DNA of 64,000 nt from Microbacterium trichothecenolyticum (GCF_030818955.1 NZ_JAUTBF010000001.1:2046001-2110000), one strand, 5' to 3'. Numbered from the stretch's first letter, positions 10,947-23,034 are shown. The notes: generated from the letters alone by a model not told the origin. Numbers and translations: made by a program.

Positions 10947-10975
10947 ACCCGCACGACTCCTCGGAGCGTGCGGGT
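10947..10975. terminator. bidirectional hairpin terminator
   Basis: Perfect 9-bp arms ACCCGCACG (10947-10955) and CGTGCGGGT (10967-10975), with an additional inner stem CTCC/GGAG. It lies between the convergent hexapeptide gene (ends 10922) and DUF1304 gene (ends 11006), the expected place for a shared transcription terminator. No T-tract follows, as is common in high-GC actinobacteria. Confidence 0.65.
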
Positions 10976-11005
10976 TCGCGCGTCGCGGGCGATGGTCCGC
11001 GCGGG

Positions 11006-11395
11006 TCAGGTGAGGATCGTCAGCACCAGGCCGATGAGCGGCAGGGTGCCCTGGATCGCGGCGGGCCGCACGTACTTCCGGCCCGAGGTGATCAGCACGA
11101 GGGCCGCTGCCAGCATGGAGGCCAGCGAGAAGCACAGCAGGGTGCGCCCGACCGGGTCGCCGATGCCGCCGACGATCCACACGACGACGCCCACGAGGGC
11201 ACCGATCGCGAGGAACAGGTTGTAGAAGCCCTGGTTGTAGGCCATGGGCTTGGTCGCATCGGCGGTCCGCTGGTCGACGATGCCGAACACCCGCCAGGTC
11301 TTCGGCTGCGTCCATCGCACGCTCTCGAGCACGAAGATATAGACGTGCAGCAGGGCCGCGAGCCCCGCGAAGACGAGAGCCAGGATGCCGATCAT
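11006..11395 (-). CDS. DUF1304 integral membrane protein
   Basis: Membrane protein of 129 residues with four predicted transmembrane helices (GILALVFAGLAALLHVYIF, FYNLFLAIGALVGVVVWIVG, LLCFSLASMLAAALVLI, GTLPLIGLVLTIL) and the family signature MAYNQGFYNLFLA. Function of DUF1304 is unknown. ATG 11395 begins directly at the first helix (MIGILALVF). Divergent from the LysR-like gene at 11430, leaving only 34 bp between starts. Confidence 0.88.
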   Translation of the reverse strand: MIGILALVFAGLAALLHVYIFVLESVRWTQPKTWRVFGIVDQRTADATKPMAYNQGFYNLFLAIGALVGVVVWIVGGIGDPVGRTLLCFSLASMLAAALVLITSGRKYVRPAAIQGTLPLIGLVLTILT

Positions 11396-11429
11396 GCTCC
11401 CACGGTACTCGCGCGGATAGCCTGGAACC

Positions 11430-12149
11430 ATGGCGAACGGCAGCGGCTCCCGCGGACGCGGCTCCGGCGGCAGCGCGCGCAAGCGCCCCGCCGTGCGTCC
11501 CCACACGGCGAAACGCCCGGCGAAGCCGAACCCCCGCCCCGCCCCGTCGCCCGCCGAACCGCCTCGCACGTTCGTGCTGGGCGCGGTGCCGGGGACGACG
11601 CCCGGCAAGTGGATCGATCTGTGGCGCGAACGCATGCCCCACGTCGCGCTCGAGCTGCGCGAGATCGATGTGGCCACCCAGCGGGCGCATCTCGACGACG
11701 TCGACGCCGCGCTCGTGCGCCTGCCCGTTTCGGCAGCCGACGACCTGCATGTCATCGAGCTCTACGCGGAGCTGCCCGTGGTGGTCGTGTCGGCGGATTC
11801 GCATCTGTCGGCCGCCGATGAGCTCGACGCGTCCGACCTCGCCGGCGAGATCGTCATCGTCCCGCTCGACGACGTGCTGCACGCGCAGATCCCGGATGCC
11901 GTGACCCCGGCGTTCGCGCCTCCGGCCGACACCGCCGAGGCCATCGCGACGGTCGCCGCGGGCGTGGGCGTCGTGATCGCGCCGATGTCGCTGGCCCGCG
12001 CGCACGCCCGCAAGGACGTGGACTATCGCGTGCTGCGGGACGGACCCGTCTCCCCCGTCGCCCTGGCATGGCTGCGTGAGCGGACGACGCCCGACGTCGA
12101 GGCGTTCGTGGGCATCGTGCGCGGCCGCACCGCCCGCTCGTCGCGCTGA
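11430..12149 (+). CDS. LysR-type substrate-binding-domain protein lacking an HTH
   Basis: Protein of 239 residues. The first 45 or so are low-complexity (Gly/Ser/Arg then Lys/Pro-rich) and probably disordered. The remainder (FVLGAVPGTTPGKWIDLWRERMPHV ... ELYAELPVVVVSADSHLS ... AGVGVVIAPMSLARAH) follows the periplasmic-binding fold of LysR regulator effector domains. The N-terminal winged helix that would bind DNA is absent. It may be a stand-alone ligand sensor or bind nucleic acid through the basic tail. Effector unknown. Confidence 0.72.
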   Translation: MANGSGSRGRGSGGSARKRPAVRPHTAKRPAKPNPRPAPSPAEPPRTFVLGAVPGTTPGKWIDLWRERMPHVALELREIDVATQRAHLDDVDAALVRLPVSAADDLHVIELYAELPVVVVSADSHLSAADELDASDLAGEIVIVPLDDVLHAQIPDAVTPAFAPPADTAEAIATVAAGVGVVIAPMSLARAHARKDVDYRVLRDGPVSPVALAWLRERTTPDVEAFVGIVRGRTARSSR

Positions 12150-12270
12150 CACCGCGGCCGACACGGTGCCGCACCGCGACGCGGATGAGGCGCCGCGCCC
12201 GGACGCGCGTTCCCACGCGCGGACGCCGCGCGCGATATGTTGCCAGCGACGCGCACCGAGGGGAGACGGA

Positions 12271-14256
12271 ATGCAGCGGCGACGCAGGATGTACACGGCG
12301 ACGGCGGTCATCGCCGTGACGGTCGTCTTCACGGGTACTCCCGCCGCCGAGGCTTGGGACGGGACGACCACGACCACGCCGGTATCCCTCATCGACGCCG
12401 CATCCCCCGCGGTGTCCGAGGGCACCACCCACGCCGAGAACCCCTCGGTGCCCGAGGGGGCCGTCTGGAGCGAGCACTACCTGCCGGCGACCGTGCCCAC
12501 CCGCGACGGTGGCGCCGTCGAGCTCCATGCCGACGTGCTGCGTCCCGCCGGCCTGTCCGCCGATGCGCGCACACCCGTCATCCTCATCAGCGGCCCGTAC
12601 CTCTCGCACGCCGGCGTCCAGAGCGACGAACACAAGGCCTACACGGGCCCGACGATGCGCCACCGCGCATTCATCGACGGCGCCGGACTCATGGCCGCGG
12701 GCTACACGGTCGTCTTCGCCGACCTGCGCGGGTTCGGCGGTAGTTCCGGGTGCTACGACCTCGCCGGCCCCGGCGAGCAGGCGGACGTGCGCACCTTCGT
12801 GGAGTGGGCGGCATCCGCGCCATGGTCGAACGGTCGGGTGGGAATGTACGGCAAGTCGTACGACGCGGCCACCGGACTCATGGGCATCGCCTCGCGCCCC
12901 GCGGGTCTCGCCGCCGTCGTCGCCCAGGAACCGGCGTGGAACCTCTACGACTACCTCTACGAAAACGGCATCCCCTCCGAGAACAACCGCGTGACCATCA
13001 ACGCGTTCAACCGCATCGCCGCGCTCCCCGGCATCGACCACTCCGGCACGGTCGACGGCGTCGTCGTACCGCCCGACACCGAGCGCTACCGCGCGAACGC
13101 GGCGTACGAGCAGACGCATCCGGAGTGCGCCAGCGGCATCCTGGCCGACACCCTGTCCACGCAACGCACCTCCCCCTTCTGGAGCGCTCGCGACCTCGCG
13201 GCGCAGGCCCACGGTTCGACGGTGCCGCTGTTGCTGACGCAGGGCTGGACCGAGAACAACACCCGCCCCGACGGCATGGCGGAGTTCCTGGATGCCATCG
13301 ACGCACCGGTCAGCGCGTGGGCGGGGCCGTGGAACCACGTCGCCGGCAACGACGTCGACGACCAGGGGAACCTCGAGATGGGCCGTGCCGACTGGTTCGG
13401 CGAGGTGCGCGCGTTCTTCGACGCCCATCTGCGCGACGCTTCCGCGCCCGCCCCCTCGTGGGCGTTGCAGGACAATCTCGGCCGCTGGCGTCTGCAGTCC
13501 ACCTGGCCGGGGGCGACACGCGAGGTCACGGCGTCCCTCTCCCCCGGGACGTACATCGACACCGGGGCCGGTGCAAACGCTCTGCCGCCGGGCGATCAGG
13601 GCGACGGAACCCTCTTCGGCACGGCGCCGCGCGATGCGCAGAGCATCGGCGCGTCGCAGACGCTCTCGACGCCCGTCACGGAGGCGACGCGGCTCAGCGG
13701 CACCATCGAGGTCGCTCTGCGGGCGCGCGGGAGCGGGGTGACCCACGTACGCGTGTGGGACGTCGGGACCGACGGCGTGCCGACCCTCTTCGACGAGGCG
13801 GCGGCGCCCGTGTCCGCCACGGGCGAGACCTCTCTGCACCTGCGCGACGTCGACTGGACCCTGCAGACGGGCCACGCGGTGCTCGTCTCGGTCGGGACGA
13901 CCGACTCGACCGCGTGGCGCCCGACGCCCAGCGGTCAGACGATCACGATCGACGGCGGCACCATCGCCCTGCCCGTGCAGAGCACGGCGGGCGATGTCGC
14001 GACCGAGGGGCAGCCCGCACCGTTCCTGACGACCTATCTCGCGAACGCGCGGTGGCCGGTGGCGATCGGGGCGATATCGCCGAGCTTCTCGCTCTCCGCC
14101 CCCGCCCCGACACCGGCGCCGACGACGGCCGCGCCCGCCCGCCTGGCGGAGTCGGGCGTCGACATCGAGCCGACCGTGGCGCTGTGGGCGCTGGGCGCCG
14201 TCGCCGCCGGCATCGCCGTCGGTACGCGACGACGACGGTGGGCGCGTCGCCGCTGA
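12271..14256 (+). CDS. secreted CocE/NonD family (X-Pro dipeptidyl-peptidase-like) hydrolase with C-terminal anchor
   Basis: Exported serine hydrolase of 661 residues. ATG 12271 follows GGGGAGACGGA and gives a signal peptide (MQRRRRMYTATAVIAVTVV, cleavage near AEA-WDG). The alpha/beta-hydrolase core carries nucleophile GKSYDA and a His in GPWNHVAG, followed by a C-terminal beta-sandwich typical of the S15/CocE family. The last 40 residues read RLAESGVD, then a hydrophobic helix and RRRRWARRR, the layout of a cell-wall sorting signal with an LAxTG-like box (T replaced by S). Likely surface-attached peptidase, esterase or amidase; substrate not determinable. Confidence 0.88.
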   Translation: MQRRRRMYTATAVIAVTVVFTGTPAAEAWDGTTTTTPVSLIDAASPAVSEGTTHAENPSVPEGAVWSEHYLPATVPTRDGGAVELHADVLRPAGLSADARTPVILISGPYLSHAGVQSDEHKAYTGPTMRHRAFIDGAGLMAAGYTVVFADLRGFGGSSGCYDLAGPGEQADVRTFVEWAASAPWSNGRVGMYGKSYDAATGLMGIASRPAGLAAVVAQEPAWNLYDYLYENGIPSENNRVTINAFNRIAALPGIDHSGTVDGVVVPPDTERYRANAAYEQTHPECASGILADTLSTQRTSPFWSARDLAAQAHGSTVPLLLTQGWTENNTRPDGMAEFLDAIDAPVSAWAGPWNHVAGNDVDDQGNLEMGRADWFGEVRAFFDAHLRDASAPAPSWALQDNLGRWRLQSTWPGATREVTASLSPGTYIDTGAGANALPPGDQGDGTLFGTAPRDAQSIGASQTLSTPVTEATRLSGTIEVALRARGSGVTHVRVWDVGTDGVPTLFDEAAAPVSATGETSLHLRDVDWTLQTGHAVLVSVGTTDSTAWRPTPSGQTITIDGGTIALPVQSTAGDVATEGQPAPFLTTYLANARWPVAIGAISPSFSLSAPAPTPAPTTAAPARLAESGVDIEPTVALWALGAVAAGIAVGTRRRRWARRR

Positions 14257-14368
14257 GCGGGTCGCGGAGCGCGGGCGGCTTCCCTCGAGCGGAGCGCCCA
14301 TGCGGGCACGGTGGCGTTCGCAGTCGCGCGCGGACCCCGGCGCCCTCGCCGACGCATAGAATCCCTGG

Positions 14369-15097
14369 GTGACCGCACGCCTGCTCTACGTCTGCGCCCG
14401 GCCGCAGCGCACAGCGGCGGTGGCCGAGTGGGCGTCGTTCCGCGACGGCCTCGGGGTGGGCGATGCCGACCTCGTACACCACGACCTCGTGCGCGATCCC
14501 CTGCCCGACGACCTCGACCGGTACGGCGGCGTCGTCGTGGGCGGGAGCCCCTTCAACGTCACCGACCCCGACAAGACCGATGACCAGCGCCGGCTCGAGC
14601 GCGATCTCGAACGCCTCGCCGGGGCCGCCATCGACGGCCGGACGAACGCGATGTTCACGTGCTACGGCATCGGCGTGGTGACGCGACTCCTCGGCGGCGA
14701 GGTCACGCTCCTGCACCCCGAGGGCACGGGCCCCACCGACATCTCGCTGACGGTGGCGGGGCGCGACGACGAGCTCTTCGGCATCCTGAATCCCCGGTTC
14801 GAGGCGCTCACCGCGCACAAAGAGGGCACCGCGAGCGTGCCGCCCGGGGCGACGCTGCTCGCCGAGAACGACGCCTGCCCGGTGCAGGCCTATCGCGTCG
14901 GCGCCGGGCTGTGGGCGACGCAGTTCCACCCCGAGCCCACCGCCGACGCGTTCGTGGCCCGCATGGTCGTGTACCGCGACGCGGGGTACTTCGACGCCGA
15001 TGCGTTCGACGAGGTGTCGGCGCACGTGCGCACCGTCTCGGTCGAGCAGCCGACGCTGCTGCTGCGCTCGTTCGCCGCGCGGGCCGTCGCCGCGTGA
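14369..15097 (+). CDS. class I glutamine amidotransferase-like protein
   Basis: Cytosolic protein of 242 residues starting at GTG 14369. Cys in FTCYGIG (about residue 97) and His-Glu in QFHPEP (about 186) form the amidotransferase triad; YGGVVVGGSPFNV is the expected N-terminal strand. Such stand-alone proteins are often annotated as GMP synthase-like, but the synthetase domain is absent, so it presumably hydrolyses glutamine or a gamma-glutamyl compound for an unidentified partner. Confidence 0.85.
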   Translation: MTARLLYVCARPQRTAAVAEWASFRDGLGVGDADLVHHDLVRDPLPDDLDRYGGVVVGGSPFNVTDPDKTDDQRRLERDLERLAGAAIDGRTNAMFTCYGIGVVTRLLGGEVTLLHPEGTGPTDISLTVAGRDDELFGILNPRFEALTAHKEGTASVPPGATLLAENDACPVQAYRVGAGLWATQFHPEPTADAFVARMVVYRDAGYFDADAFDEVSAHVRTVSVEQPTLLLRSFAARAVAA

Positions 15098-15138
15098 GGC
15101 TCTCGCACACGATGCCGGATGTCAAGCCCGCGCCCGTG

Positions 15139-15157
15139 ACTAGCTAGCTTTTCTAGT
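15139..15157. promoter_or_regulatory. inverted repeat upstream of the TspO-like gene
   Basis: ACTAG (15139-15143) and CTAGT (15153-15157) flank an AT-rich 9-bp spacer, 8 bp before the ATG at 15166. CTAG tetramers occur three times in 19 bp, which is striking in a 70% GC region. Position fits an operator overlapping the -10 region of the downstream gene. The binding protein is unknown. Confidence 0.4.
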
Positions 15158-15165
15158 GTTCTACC

Positions 15166-15981
15166 ATGAACGCAGCAACTCCCCGCCGGGGTAGCGACCT
15201 CGCCCGCCAGATCGTCGTCCTCTCCGCAGTGTCGTTCATGCTCATCGCGGCCGTCATCGGAGCCGGCGCCTTCGGCAACTCCGCCGTGCAGAACCAGCAG
15301 GGCGGCGCACTCGACACCGACGGCTCGTATCTCGCCCCGGCCGGGCCCGCCTTCTCGATCTGGTCGGTGATCTACCTGGGCCTCATCGCCTACGCGATCT
15401 GGCAGGCCCTCCCCCGCCAGCGCGCGAATCCGCGGCAGCGCGCGCTCGGATGGCTGATCGCCCTCACGATGGTGCTGAACGGCTCCTGGCTCGTCGCCGC
15501 GCGCTTGGGCCCCCTGTTCTCGACCGTCGTGGTCATCGTGCTCCTGCTGGCGGCCCTCGGTTGGACATTCCGCATCGCCGTCCTCACCCGCGACCCGCGC
15601 GGCGGGGTCGTCGACGCCGTGCTGATCGACGGCGTCACGGGCCTGCACCTCGGCTGGGTCACCCTCGCCACCGTCGCGAACGTCGCGGCGTGGCTGACGA
15701 CGATCGTCCCTCCGACGTGGGCGGACGCCGCGGGAGCCATCGGCGTCGCCGTCCTCGTCGTGGTGGGCGTGATCGGCCTGGCCATCGCGTGGCGCAGCTC
15801 GTGGCGCCTCGCGCCCGCGCTCGCTCTCGCGTGGGGCCTGAGCTGGCTCGCCGTCGAGCGGTTCACCGGTCAACCACTCAGCACCGCGATCGGCGTGGCG
15901 GCCATCATCGTCGCCGCGGTGATCCTGCTGCCCCCGCTGCTCGTGAGCGGGCTGCGGCTGCTGCGCCCCGCGGTCGACTGA
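15166..15981 (+). CDS. TspO/MBR-like multi-pass membrane protein
   Basis: Integral membrane protein of 271 residues with seven or more hydrophobic helices. The segment FSIWSVIYLGLIAYAIWQALP resembles the FxxxWxxxY motif of TspO/MBR (tryptophan-rich sensory) proteins, which bind tetrapyrroles. It is longer than classical TspO (about 160 residues), matching the extended actinobacterial form. ATG 15166 follows a short AT-rich stretch; no strong ribosome binding site is visible. Convergent with treZ. Confidence 0.75.
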   Translation: MNAATPRRGSDLARQIVVLSAVSFMLIAAVIGAGAFGNSAVQNQQGGALDTDGSYLAPAGPAFSIWSVIYLGLIAYAIWQALPRQRANPRQRALGWLIALTMVLNGSWLVAARLGPLFSTVVVIVLLLAALGWTFRIAVLTRDPRGGVVDAVLIDGVTGLHLGWVTLATVANVAAWLTTIVPPTWADAAGAIGVAVLVVVGVIGLAIAWRSSWRLAPALALAWGLSWLAVERFTGQPLSTAIGVAAIIVAAVILLPPLLVSGLRLLRPAVD

Positions 15982-16005
15982 CGCCGACGCCCCGCATGTC
16001 CCGAG

Positions 16006-16020
16006 CGCGCCACCGGCGCG
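16006..16020. terminator. possible hairpin between the TspO-like gene and treZ
   Basis: CGCGCC (16006-16011) and GGCGCG (16015-16020) form a 6-bp stem with a 3-nt loop in the 55-bp gap between two convergent genes. Position fits a terminator, but in such GC-rich sequence short hairpins are frequent. Confidence 0.35.
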
Positions 16021-16036
16021 GACCGCGGCCGCGGAG

Positions 16037-17788
16037 TCAGAGAGCCGGACCCACGATCGCGCTGCCCCCCGCGGGCACCGTCACGGCACCCTCGGCGAGC
16101 GCCACGCCCTCGACCGTCGCCAGCAGCACGCGGGCATCGGACGCCACGGATGCCGAGGCCTCGGCGTCCGAGAGGTTCACGACGACCACGAGGTCACGCC
16201 GCCGCAGCTCGTAGACCCGGCCCCCCTCGGCCTCGCGAGCCGCAGCCGACAGGCCCTCGCGCGACGGGTCGGTCAGTTCGGGCCGCTCGCGGCGGAGCTT
16301 CGCCAGCTCGCGGTACAGCCCGAGCAGCTGAGCGTGGTCGCCCTCGCCCACCTCGTCCCAGTCGAGCTTCGAGTTCTCGAACGTCGAGGGGTCCTGCGGG
16401 TCGGGAACCGTGGACTCGTCCCACCCCATCTTCGCGAACTCCGCGATGCGGCCTTCGGCGGTGGCCTTGCCGAGCTCGGGCTCGGGGTGCGAGGTGAAGA
16501 ACTGCCACGGGGTGGTCGCTCCCCACTCCTCGCCCATGAACAGCATCGGCGTGCCGGGAGCGGTGAGGGTCAGCACGGCAGCCGCCGCGAGACGGTCGTA
16601 ATCGAGCGTCTGCGACAGGCGGTCGCCGGCGGCACGGTTGCCGATCTGGTCGTGGTCCTGCGCGAAGGTCACGAGACGCCAGGTGGGCACGGCATCCGGG
16701 ATGGGCTTGCCGTGCTTCTCCTCACGGAACGACGAGTACGTGCCGTCGTGGAAGAAACCGCCCTCACTGACCTTGCGGAACGCGTCGAGGTCGGCGAAGT
16801 CCTCGTAATAGCCGATGGTCTCGCCGGTCAGGGCGACGTGCGCGGCGTGGTGCCAGTCGTCGGACCACTGCGCGGTCAGACCGTAGCCGCCCGCCTCGCG
16901 CGGGAGGATGAGCTTCGGGTCGTTCATGTCGGATTCGGCGATGGTCGTCAGCGGGATGCCGCGGTGCGCCGACAGGGCGTCGGTGCGCTCGGCGATCTCC
17001 TGGAGCAGGTGCGGCTCGCGGTGGTCGAGCAGCGCGTGCACGGCATCCAGACGGAGGCCGTCGACGTGGTAGTCGCTCATCCACATCAGCGCATTGTCGA
17101 GGATGTACGCGCGCACGGCGTCCTCGTCGAGGTTGACCGAGTCGCCCCACGTGTTGCGGCTGCCCTCGCGCAGGTACTCGCCGAACTCGGGGAGGTAGTT
17201 GCCCGAGGGGCCCAGATGGTTGTAGACGACGTCCTGGATGACGGCGAGGCCGGCCGCGTGCGCCGCGTCGACGAAGCGCTGGTAGGCCTCGGGCCCGCCG
17301 TAGGCCTCGTGCACGGTGTACCAGAGCACACCGTCGTAGCCCCAGTTCCACGTGCCGTTGAAGCCGTTGACGGGCAGCAGCTCGACGTGCGTCACGCCCA
17401 GGTCGACGAGGTGGTCGAGGCGGCCGATGGCGGCATCCAGGGTTCCCTCGGGGGTGAAGGTGCCGAGGTGCAGCTCGTAGATGAGGCCGCCCGCGAGCTG
17501 CTTGCCCGTCCAGGCGGTGTCGTTCCAGCTGTACACGCTCGGGTCGAACCAGGCCGACGCCTCGTGCACGCCACCGGGCTGCCGGCGCGAGCGCGGGTCG
17601 GGACGCAGGTCGTCGCCGTCGCCGAGCACGAAGCCGTACCGCTCACCGTCGGCGAGGTCGATGGCCGCGGTCCACCACCCGTCCGCCGCCGACTCCATCT
17701 CGACGTCTTCGGCGACCGTGTCGCCGCTGTCGTCGAGCCGGCGCAGCCGCACCCGCTCGGCTTTGGGGGCCCAGACCTCGATGCTCAT
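16037..17788 (-). CDS. treZ: malto-oligosyltrehalose trehalohydrolase TreZ
   Basis: GH13 enzyme of 583 residues that releases free trehalose from the maltooligosyl-trehalose made by TreY. The N-terminal E-set domain ([17 protein letters not shown]) is followed by the TIM barrel with nucleophile Asp in DGLRLDAVH (about 245), acid Glu in TTIAESD (about 284) and Asp in AQDHDQIGN (about 379). ATG 17788 follows an AAGGAA-type site and removes a long spurious upstream extension over treY. Third gene of the treX-treY-treZ operon, 59 bp after treY. Confidence 0.96.
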   Translation of the reverse strand: MSIEVWAPKAERVRLRRLDDSGDTVAEDVEMESAADGWWTAAIDLADGERYGFVLGDGDDLRPDPRSRRQPGGVHEASAWFDPSVYSWNDTAWTGKQLAGGLIYELHLGTFTPEGTLDAAIGRLDHLVDLGVTHVELLPVNGFNGTWNWGYDGVLWYTVHEAYGGPEAYQRFVDAAHAAGLAVIQDVVYNHLGPSGNYLPEFGEYLREGSRNTWGDSVNLDEDAVRAYILDNALMWMSDYHVDGLRLDAVHALLDHREPHLLQEIAERTDALSAHRGIPLTTIAESDMNDPKLILPREAGGYGLTAQWSDDWHHAAHVALTGETIGYYEDFADLDAFRKVSEGGFFHDGTYSSFREEKHGKPIPDAVPTWRLVTFAQDHDQIGNRAAGDRLSQTLDYDRLAAAAVLTLTAPGTPMLFMGEEWGATTPWQFFTSHPEPELGKATAEGRIAEFAKMGWDESTVPDPQDPSTFENSKLDWDEVGEGDHAQLLGLYRELAKLRRERPELTDPSREGLSAAAREAEGGRVYELRRRDLVVVVNLSDAEASASVASDARVLLATVEGVALAEGAVTVPAGGSAIVGPAL

Positions 17789-17847
17789 GGTTCTTTCCTT
17801 CGCGTGGGGACGATCACAGACGACACGAGGCGGCATCCGCCTCGCAA

Positions 17848-20235
17848 TCAGAAGATCAGCAGGGCCACCGGGTACACCGCCAGCAGATCGGCCAGCGGCA
17901 CGGCACCGCCGGCGAACGAGCGACCGGTCAGCACGTCGACGACGGGGGTCTCGGGCAGCAGCACCACGGTGTCGCGCCATCCGCCTCCGGCCGCGAGGCT
18001 CACCGGCAGGCGGGTGGCCACCGCGAACACGCCGCCGCGGTCGAACGCGACGACGTGATCGGACGCCGCGCCCGCGGCCTCGAGCGGACGGTAGATCTCG
18101 AGCGGGTGATCGCGGCGCACCCGCAGCGCACGCGAGGTCACCAGCAGTTTCGCCGCTCCCGTGGCATCCACGGCCGGAGGCTGCGCGCCCGGCGCGTCGA
18201 TGGCGGCGAGCAGGCGCGCCCGCTCGGCGAAGTCGACGGCGCGACGGTTGTCGGGGTCGACGAGCGACTGCTCCCACAGCTCCGAGCCCTGGTACACGTC
18301 GGGGACGCCCGCGCCGAGGATCTGCAGGAGCTTGGCCGACAGGCCGTTGGACCAGCCCGCGGGCGCGATCTCGTCGACGAAGGCGCGCACGCGCTCCGCG
18401 GCGGGCCCGGTGGCCGCGTCGACGACGGCATGCATGCGCTGCTCGAACGCCTCGTCCTGCTCCCACCAGCCGGTGACCTCGCTCGCCTCGCGCGCGGCCT
18501 TCTCGGCGTACGCGTGCAGGCGCTCGCGGTAGACCTTGAGGCCTTCCGGAGTGGATGCCGAGGCCGGCCACGCCCCCACGATCGCCTGCCACAGCAGCGC
18601 GTCGAACGGGCCGTGACCGGTCGAGGCGATCCCACGGAACTCCTCCAGGCGCGCCGCCCACCGGTCGGGGATCTCCGCCAGCACCGAGATGCGCGCGCGG
18701 GTGTCCTCGCCGCGCTTGGTGTCGTGCGTCGACAGCGTCGTCATGGCGGTCGGCCACGACGCGTGTCGGAGGGCCTGCGCGGTGTGGAAGCCGTCCACGT
18801 CGAGCGCGAACTGGCCGGGGTCGCCGCCCACCTCGGTGAGCGAGCCCAGGCGCGTGTAGCGGTAGAACGCCGTGTCCTCGACGCCCTTCGCCATGACGGG
18901 GCCGGTCGTCTGCTGGAAGCGCCACGCGATCTCGAGGTCGGTGTCGGCGAGCGCCGGCACGAGCTTCTCGATGACGTCGCCGAGCTCGGGGCGACGCACT
19001 TCGGCCTCGCCCGCAGCCGCATCGAGGTGCGCGCGACCGGCCGGCAGGTAGGAGCGATAGACGGGGAAGCACGCGAGGATCTCGGCGAGCGCGTCCTGCA
19101 GCGCCTCGGCCTCGAACTCCTCACGGAGCGTGGAGGGGAGGCCGCGGACGATGCGGCGGATCTCCGACACCTGGATGGAGTCGGCGATCCTGCGCTTGGT
19201 GTCGTGGATGAGCTCGTGCCACCCGGTCAGCGGTTCGAGGCCGCTGTCGACGCGCAGTCGCGCATCCAGGGCGTCCAGCGCCGCCTCGCCCGCGGGGTCG
19301 GTGAGTACGCGGTCGATCTCGGCGAGCGCGTCGTAGCCCGTCGTCCCGGCGGTCTTCCACCACGACGGCAGTGCTTCACCGTGCTCGAGGATCTTCTCCA
19401 CCAGCACGTATCCGGCATCCTCTCCCCCCGCGCCCTCCAGGGCGACGGCGAGACGATCCAGGTATCCCCCGGGGTCGACGAGACCGTCGGGGTGATCGAC
19501 GCGAAGACCGTCGGCGAGGCCCTCGCGCACCCAGCGCAAGATCTCGGCGTGCGTCGCCTCGAACACCTCGGGCAGCTCGACCCGCACGCCCGCCAGGGTC
19601 GTGACGGCGAAGAAGCGGCGGTAGTTGAGCTCGGCGGCCTCGTCTTGCCAGAACCGCAGCTCGAAGTTCTGCGCGTCGAGCAGGGCGCGGATGTCGGCGT
19701 CCGAACGTCCCGTTCCCGGAGCGACCGGGAAGACGTGGTCGTAGTAGCGGATGAGTCCGTCGGGCGCGTCCCCTGCCGGCGTCGGGTCGTACGAGATCTC
19801 GTCGACGACGGCGTCGAGGTGATCGCCCAGAACGGGCACGCGCACCTTGCCGCCCCCGAACTCCCAGTCGATGTCGAACGCCGTCGCGTGCGCCGAGGCG
19901 CGCCCCTGACGCAGTACGTCCCACCACCACGCGTTCGTCCGCGGCTCCGAGACGCCCATGTGGTTCGGCACGATGTCGATCAGGATGCCGAGCCCTTCGG
20001 CGCGCGCGGCCGTCGCGAAACGCTCGAGCCCCTCGGCGCCACCTCGCGCGGGATCGACCCGCGTCACGTCGACGACGTCGTATCCGTGGTCCGAACCGGG
20101 CGTCGCCTCGAGGATCGGCGACAGGTACGCCCACGACACCCCGAGGTCACCGAGGTACCCGGTGACCTCGGCGGCGTCGTCGAGGGTGAACGATTCGCGG
20201 ATCTGCAGGCGGTAGGTCGAAAGCGGATGCCGCAT
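17848..20235 (-). CDS. treY: malto-oligosyltrehalose synthase TreY
   Basis: GH13 intramolecular transglycosylase of 795 residues that converts the reducing end of maltodextrin to an alpha,alpha-1,1 bond. Begins [16 protein letters not shown], the conserved TreY N-terminus, with the barrel motifs [21 protein letters not shown] and [10 protein letters not shown], and the late [12 protein letters not shown] block typical of TreY. A GTG nine bases upstream (20244) overlaps the treX stop as GTGA and is an equally possible, coupled start. No missing catalytic segments seen. Confidence 0.96.
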   Translation of the reverse strand: MRHPLSTYRLQIRESFTLDDAAEVTGYLGDLGVSWAYLSPILEATPGSDHGYDVVDVTRVDPARGGAEGLERFATAARAEGLGILIDIVPNHMGVSEPRTNAWWWDVLRQGRASAHATAFDIDWEFGGGKVRVPVLGDHLDAVVDEISYDPTPAGDAPDGLIRYYDHVFPVAPGTGRSDADIRALLDAQNFELRFWQDEAAELNYRRFFAVTTLAGVRVELPEVFEATHAEILRWVREGLADGLRVDHPDGLVDPGGYLDRLAVALEGAGGEDAGYVLVEKILEHGEALPSWWKTAGTTGYDALAEIDRVLTDPAGEAALDALDARLRVDSGLEPLTGWHELIHDTKRRIADSIQVSEIRRIVRGLPSTLREEFEAEALQDALAEILACFPVYRSYLPAGRAHLDAAAGEAEVRRPELGDVIEKLVPALADTDLEIAWRFQQTTGPVMAKGVEDTAFYRYTRLGSLTEVGGDPGQFALDVDGFHTAQALRHASWPTAMTTLSTHDTKRGEDTRARISVLAEIPDRWAARLEEFRGIASTGHGPFDALLWQAIVGAWPASASTPEGLKVYRERLHAYAEKAAREASEVTGWWEQDEAFEQRMHAVVDAATGPAAERVRAFVDEIAPAGWSNGLSAKLLQILGAGVPDVYQGSELWEQSLVDPDNRRAVDFAERARLLAAIDAPGAQPPAVDATGAAKLLVTSRALRVRRDHPLEIYRPLEAAGAASDHVVAFDRGGVFAVATRLPVSLAAGGGWRDTVVLLPETPVVDVLTGRSFAGGAVPLADLLAVYPVALLIF

Positions 20236-20240
20236 CGCGG

Positions 20241-22463
<2,223 letters not shown>

Positions 22464-22545
22464 GATAGACCAGCGTCGTTTCCGAAACGCGCCGGGGTCA
22501 TCGCTGTTGACACTCGCGGCACCCCCGACTATGCGCGCGGGCCCG

Positions 22546-23034
22546 CTACGCGCGCTCGGGCGGATGCCGGAGCAGATCGATCCGCTCCCACAGGTAGCGC
22601 TCCAGCGGCATGTAGCCGCCGGCCGCGCTCCAGCGCACGAGCGCCTCGCCGTCGCGCACCGCGAGCGGGCCGGATGCCGCGCCCAAGGCATCGAGATCGA
22701 TCGGGCGCCACCCGATGTGCACCGTGTCGCCCTCGGGCACACCGCCCCGCGCGGCAGCGGCCGACAGCTCGGCACGGCGGCGTTGCGATTCGGCGGCGAA
22801 ACCGCGGCGCACCTCCGCGCGGGAGCGGACGATATCGCCGGTGGCGAGCACCCCGTCGTCGGTGACCAGGAGCACACCGAGATGCCACGCCGTTCCCCTC
22901 GGCACGATGCGCGGGGCTCGCGGGATGCCGAGCAGCCGGCGCCCCTCCTGCAGCTCGCCGAGCCGCTCGCGCGGCGCGGCGCCGAGGCGCTCCCGCGCCT
23001 CGACGAGCAGCCGACGTACCGACGACGACGTCAT
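22546..23034 (-). CDS. hypothetical protein, coupled to the coiled-coil gene
   Basis: Protein of 162 residues with no family I can name securely. It has a basic amphipathic N-terminus (SSVRRLLVEARERLG), a conserved-looking core PRGTAWHLGVLLVTDDGVLATGDIVRSR and a C-terminal GWRPIDLDAL / WSAAGGYMPLERYLWERIDLL part. No signal peptide or membrane helix. ATG 23034 overlaps the preceding stop as ATGA, so it is co-translated with the Ala-rich coiled-coil protein, suggesting joint function. Confidence 0.7.
   Translation of the reverse strand: MTSSSVRRLLVEARERLGAAPRERLGELQEGRRLLGIPRAPRIVPRGTAWHLGVLLVTDDGVLATGDIVRSRAEVRRGFAAESQRRRAELSAAAARGGVPEGDTVHIGWRPIDLDALGAASGPLAVRDGEALVRWSAAGGYMPLERYLWERIDLLRHPPERA

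Noticed and set aside
17789..19072. Upstream extension of treZ over treY
   Set aside because: The family start [13 protein letters not shown] at 17788 with a ribosome site fits; the extension is out-of-frame treY sequence.
22507..22535. TTGACA and TATGCG with 17-bp spacer on the plus strand
   Set aside because: Points into the minus-strand treX leader and a minus-strand gene; no plus-strand gene would use it.
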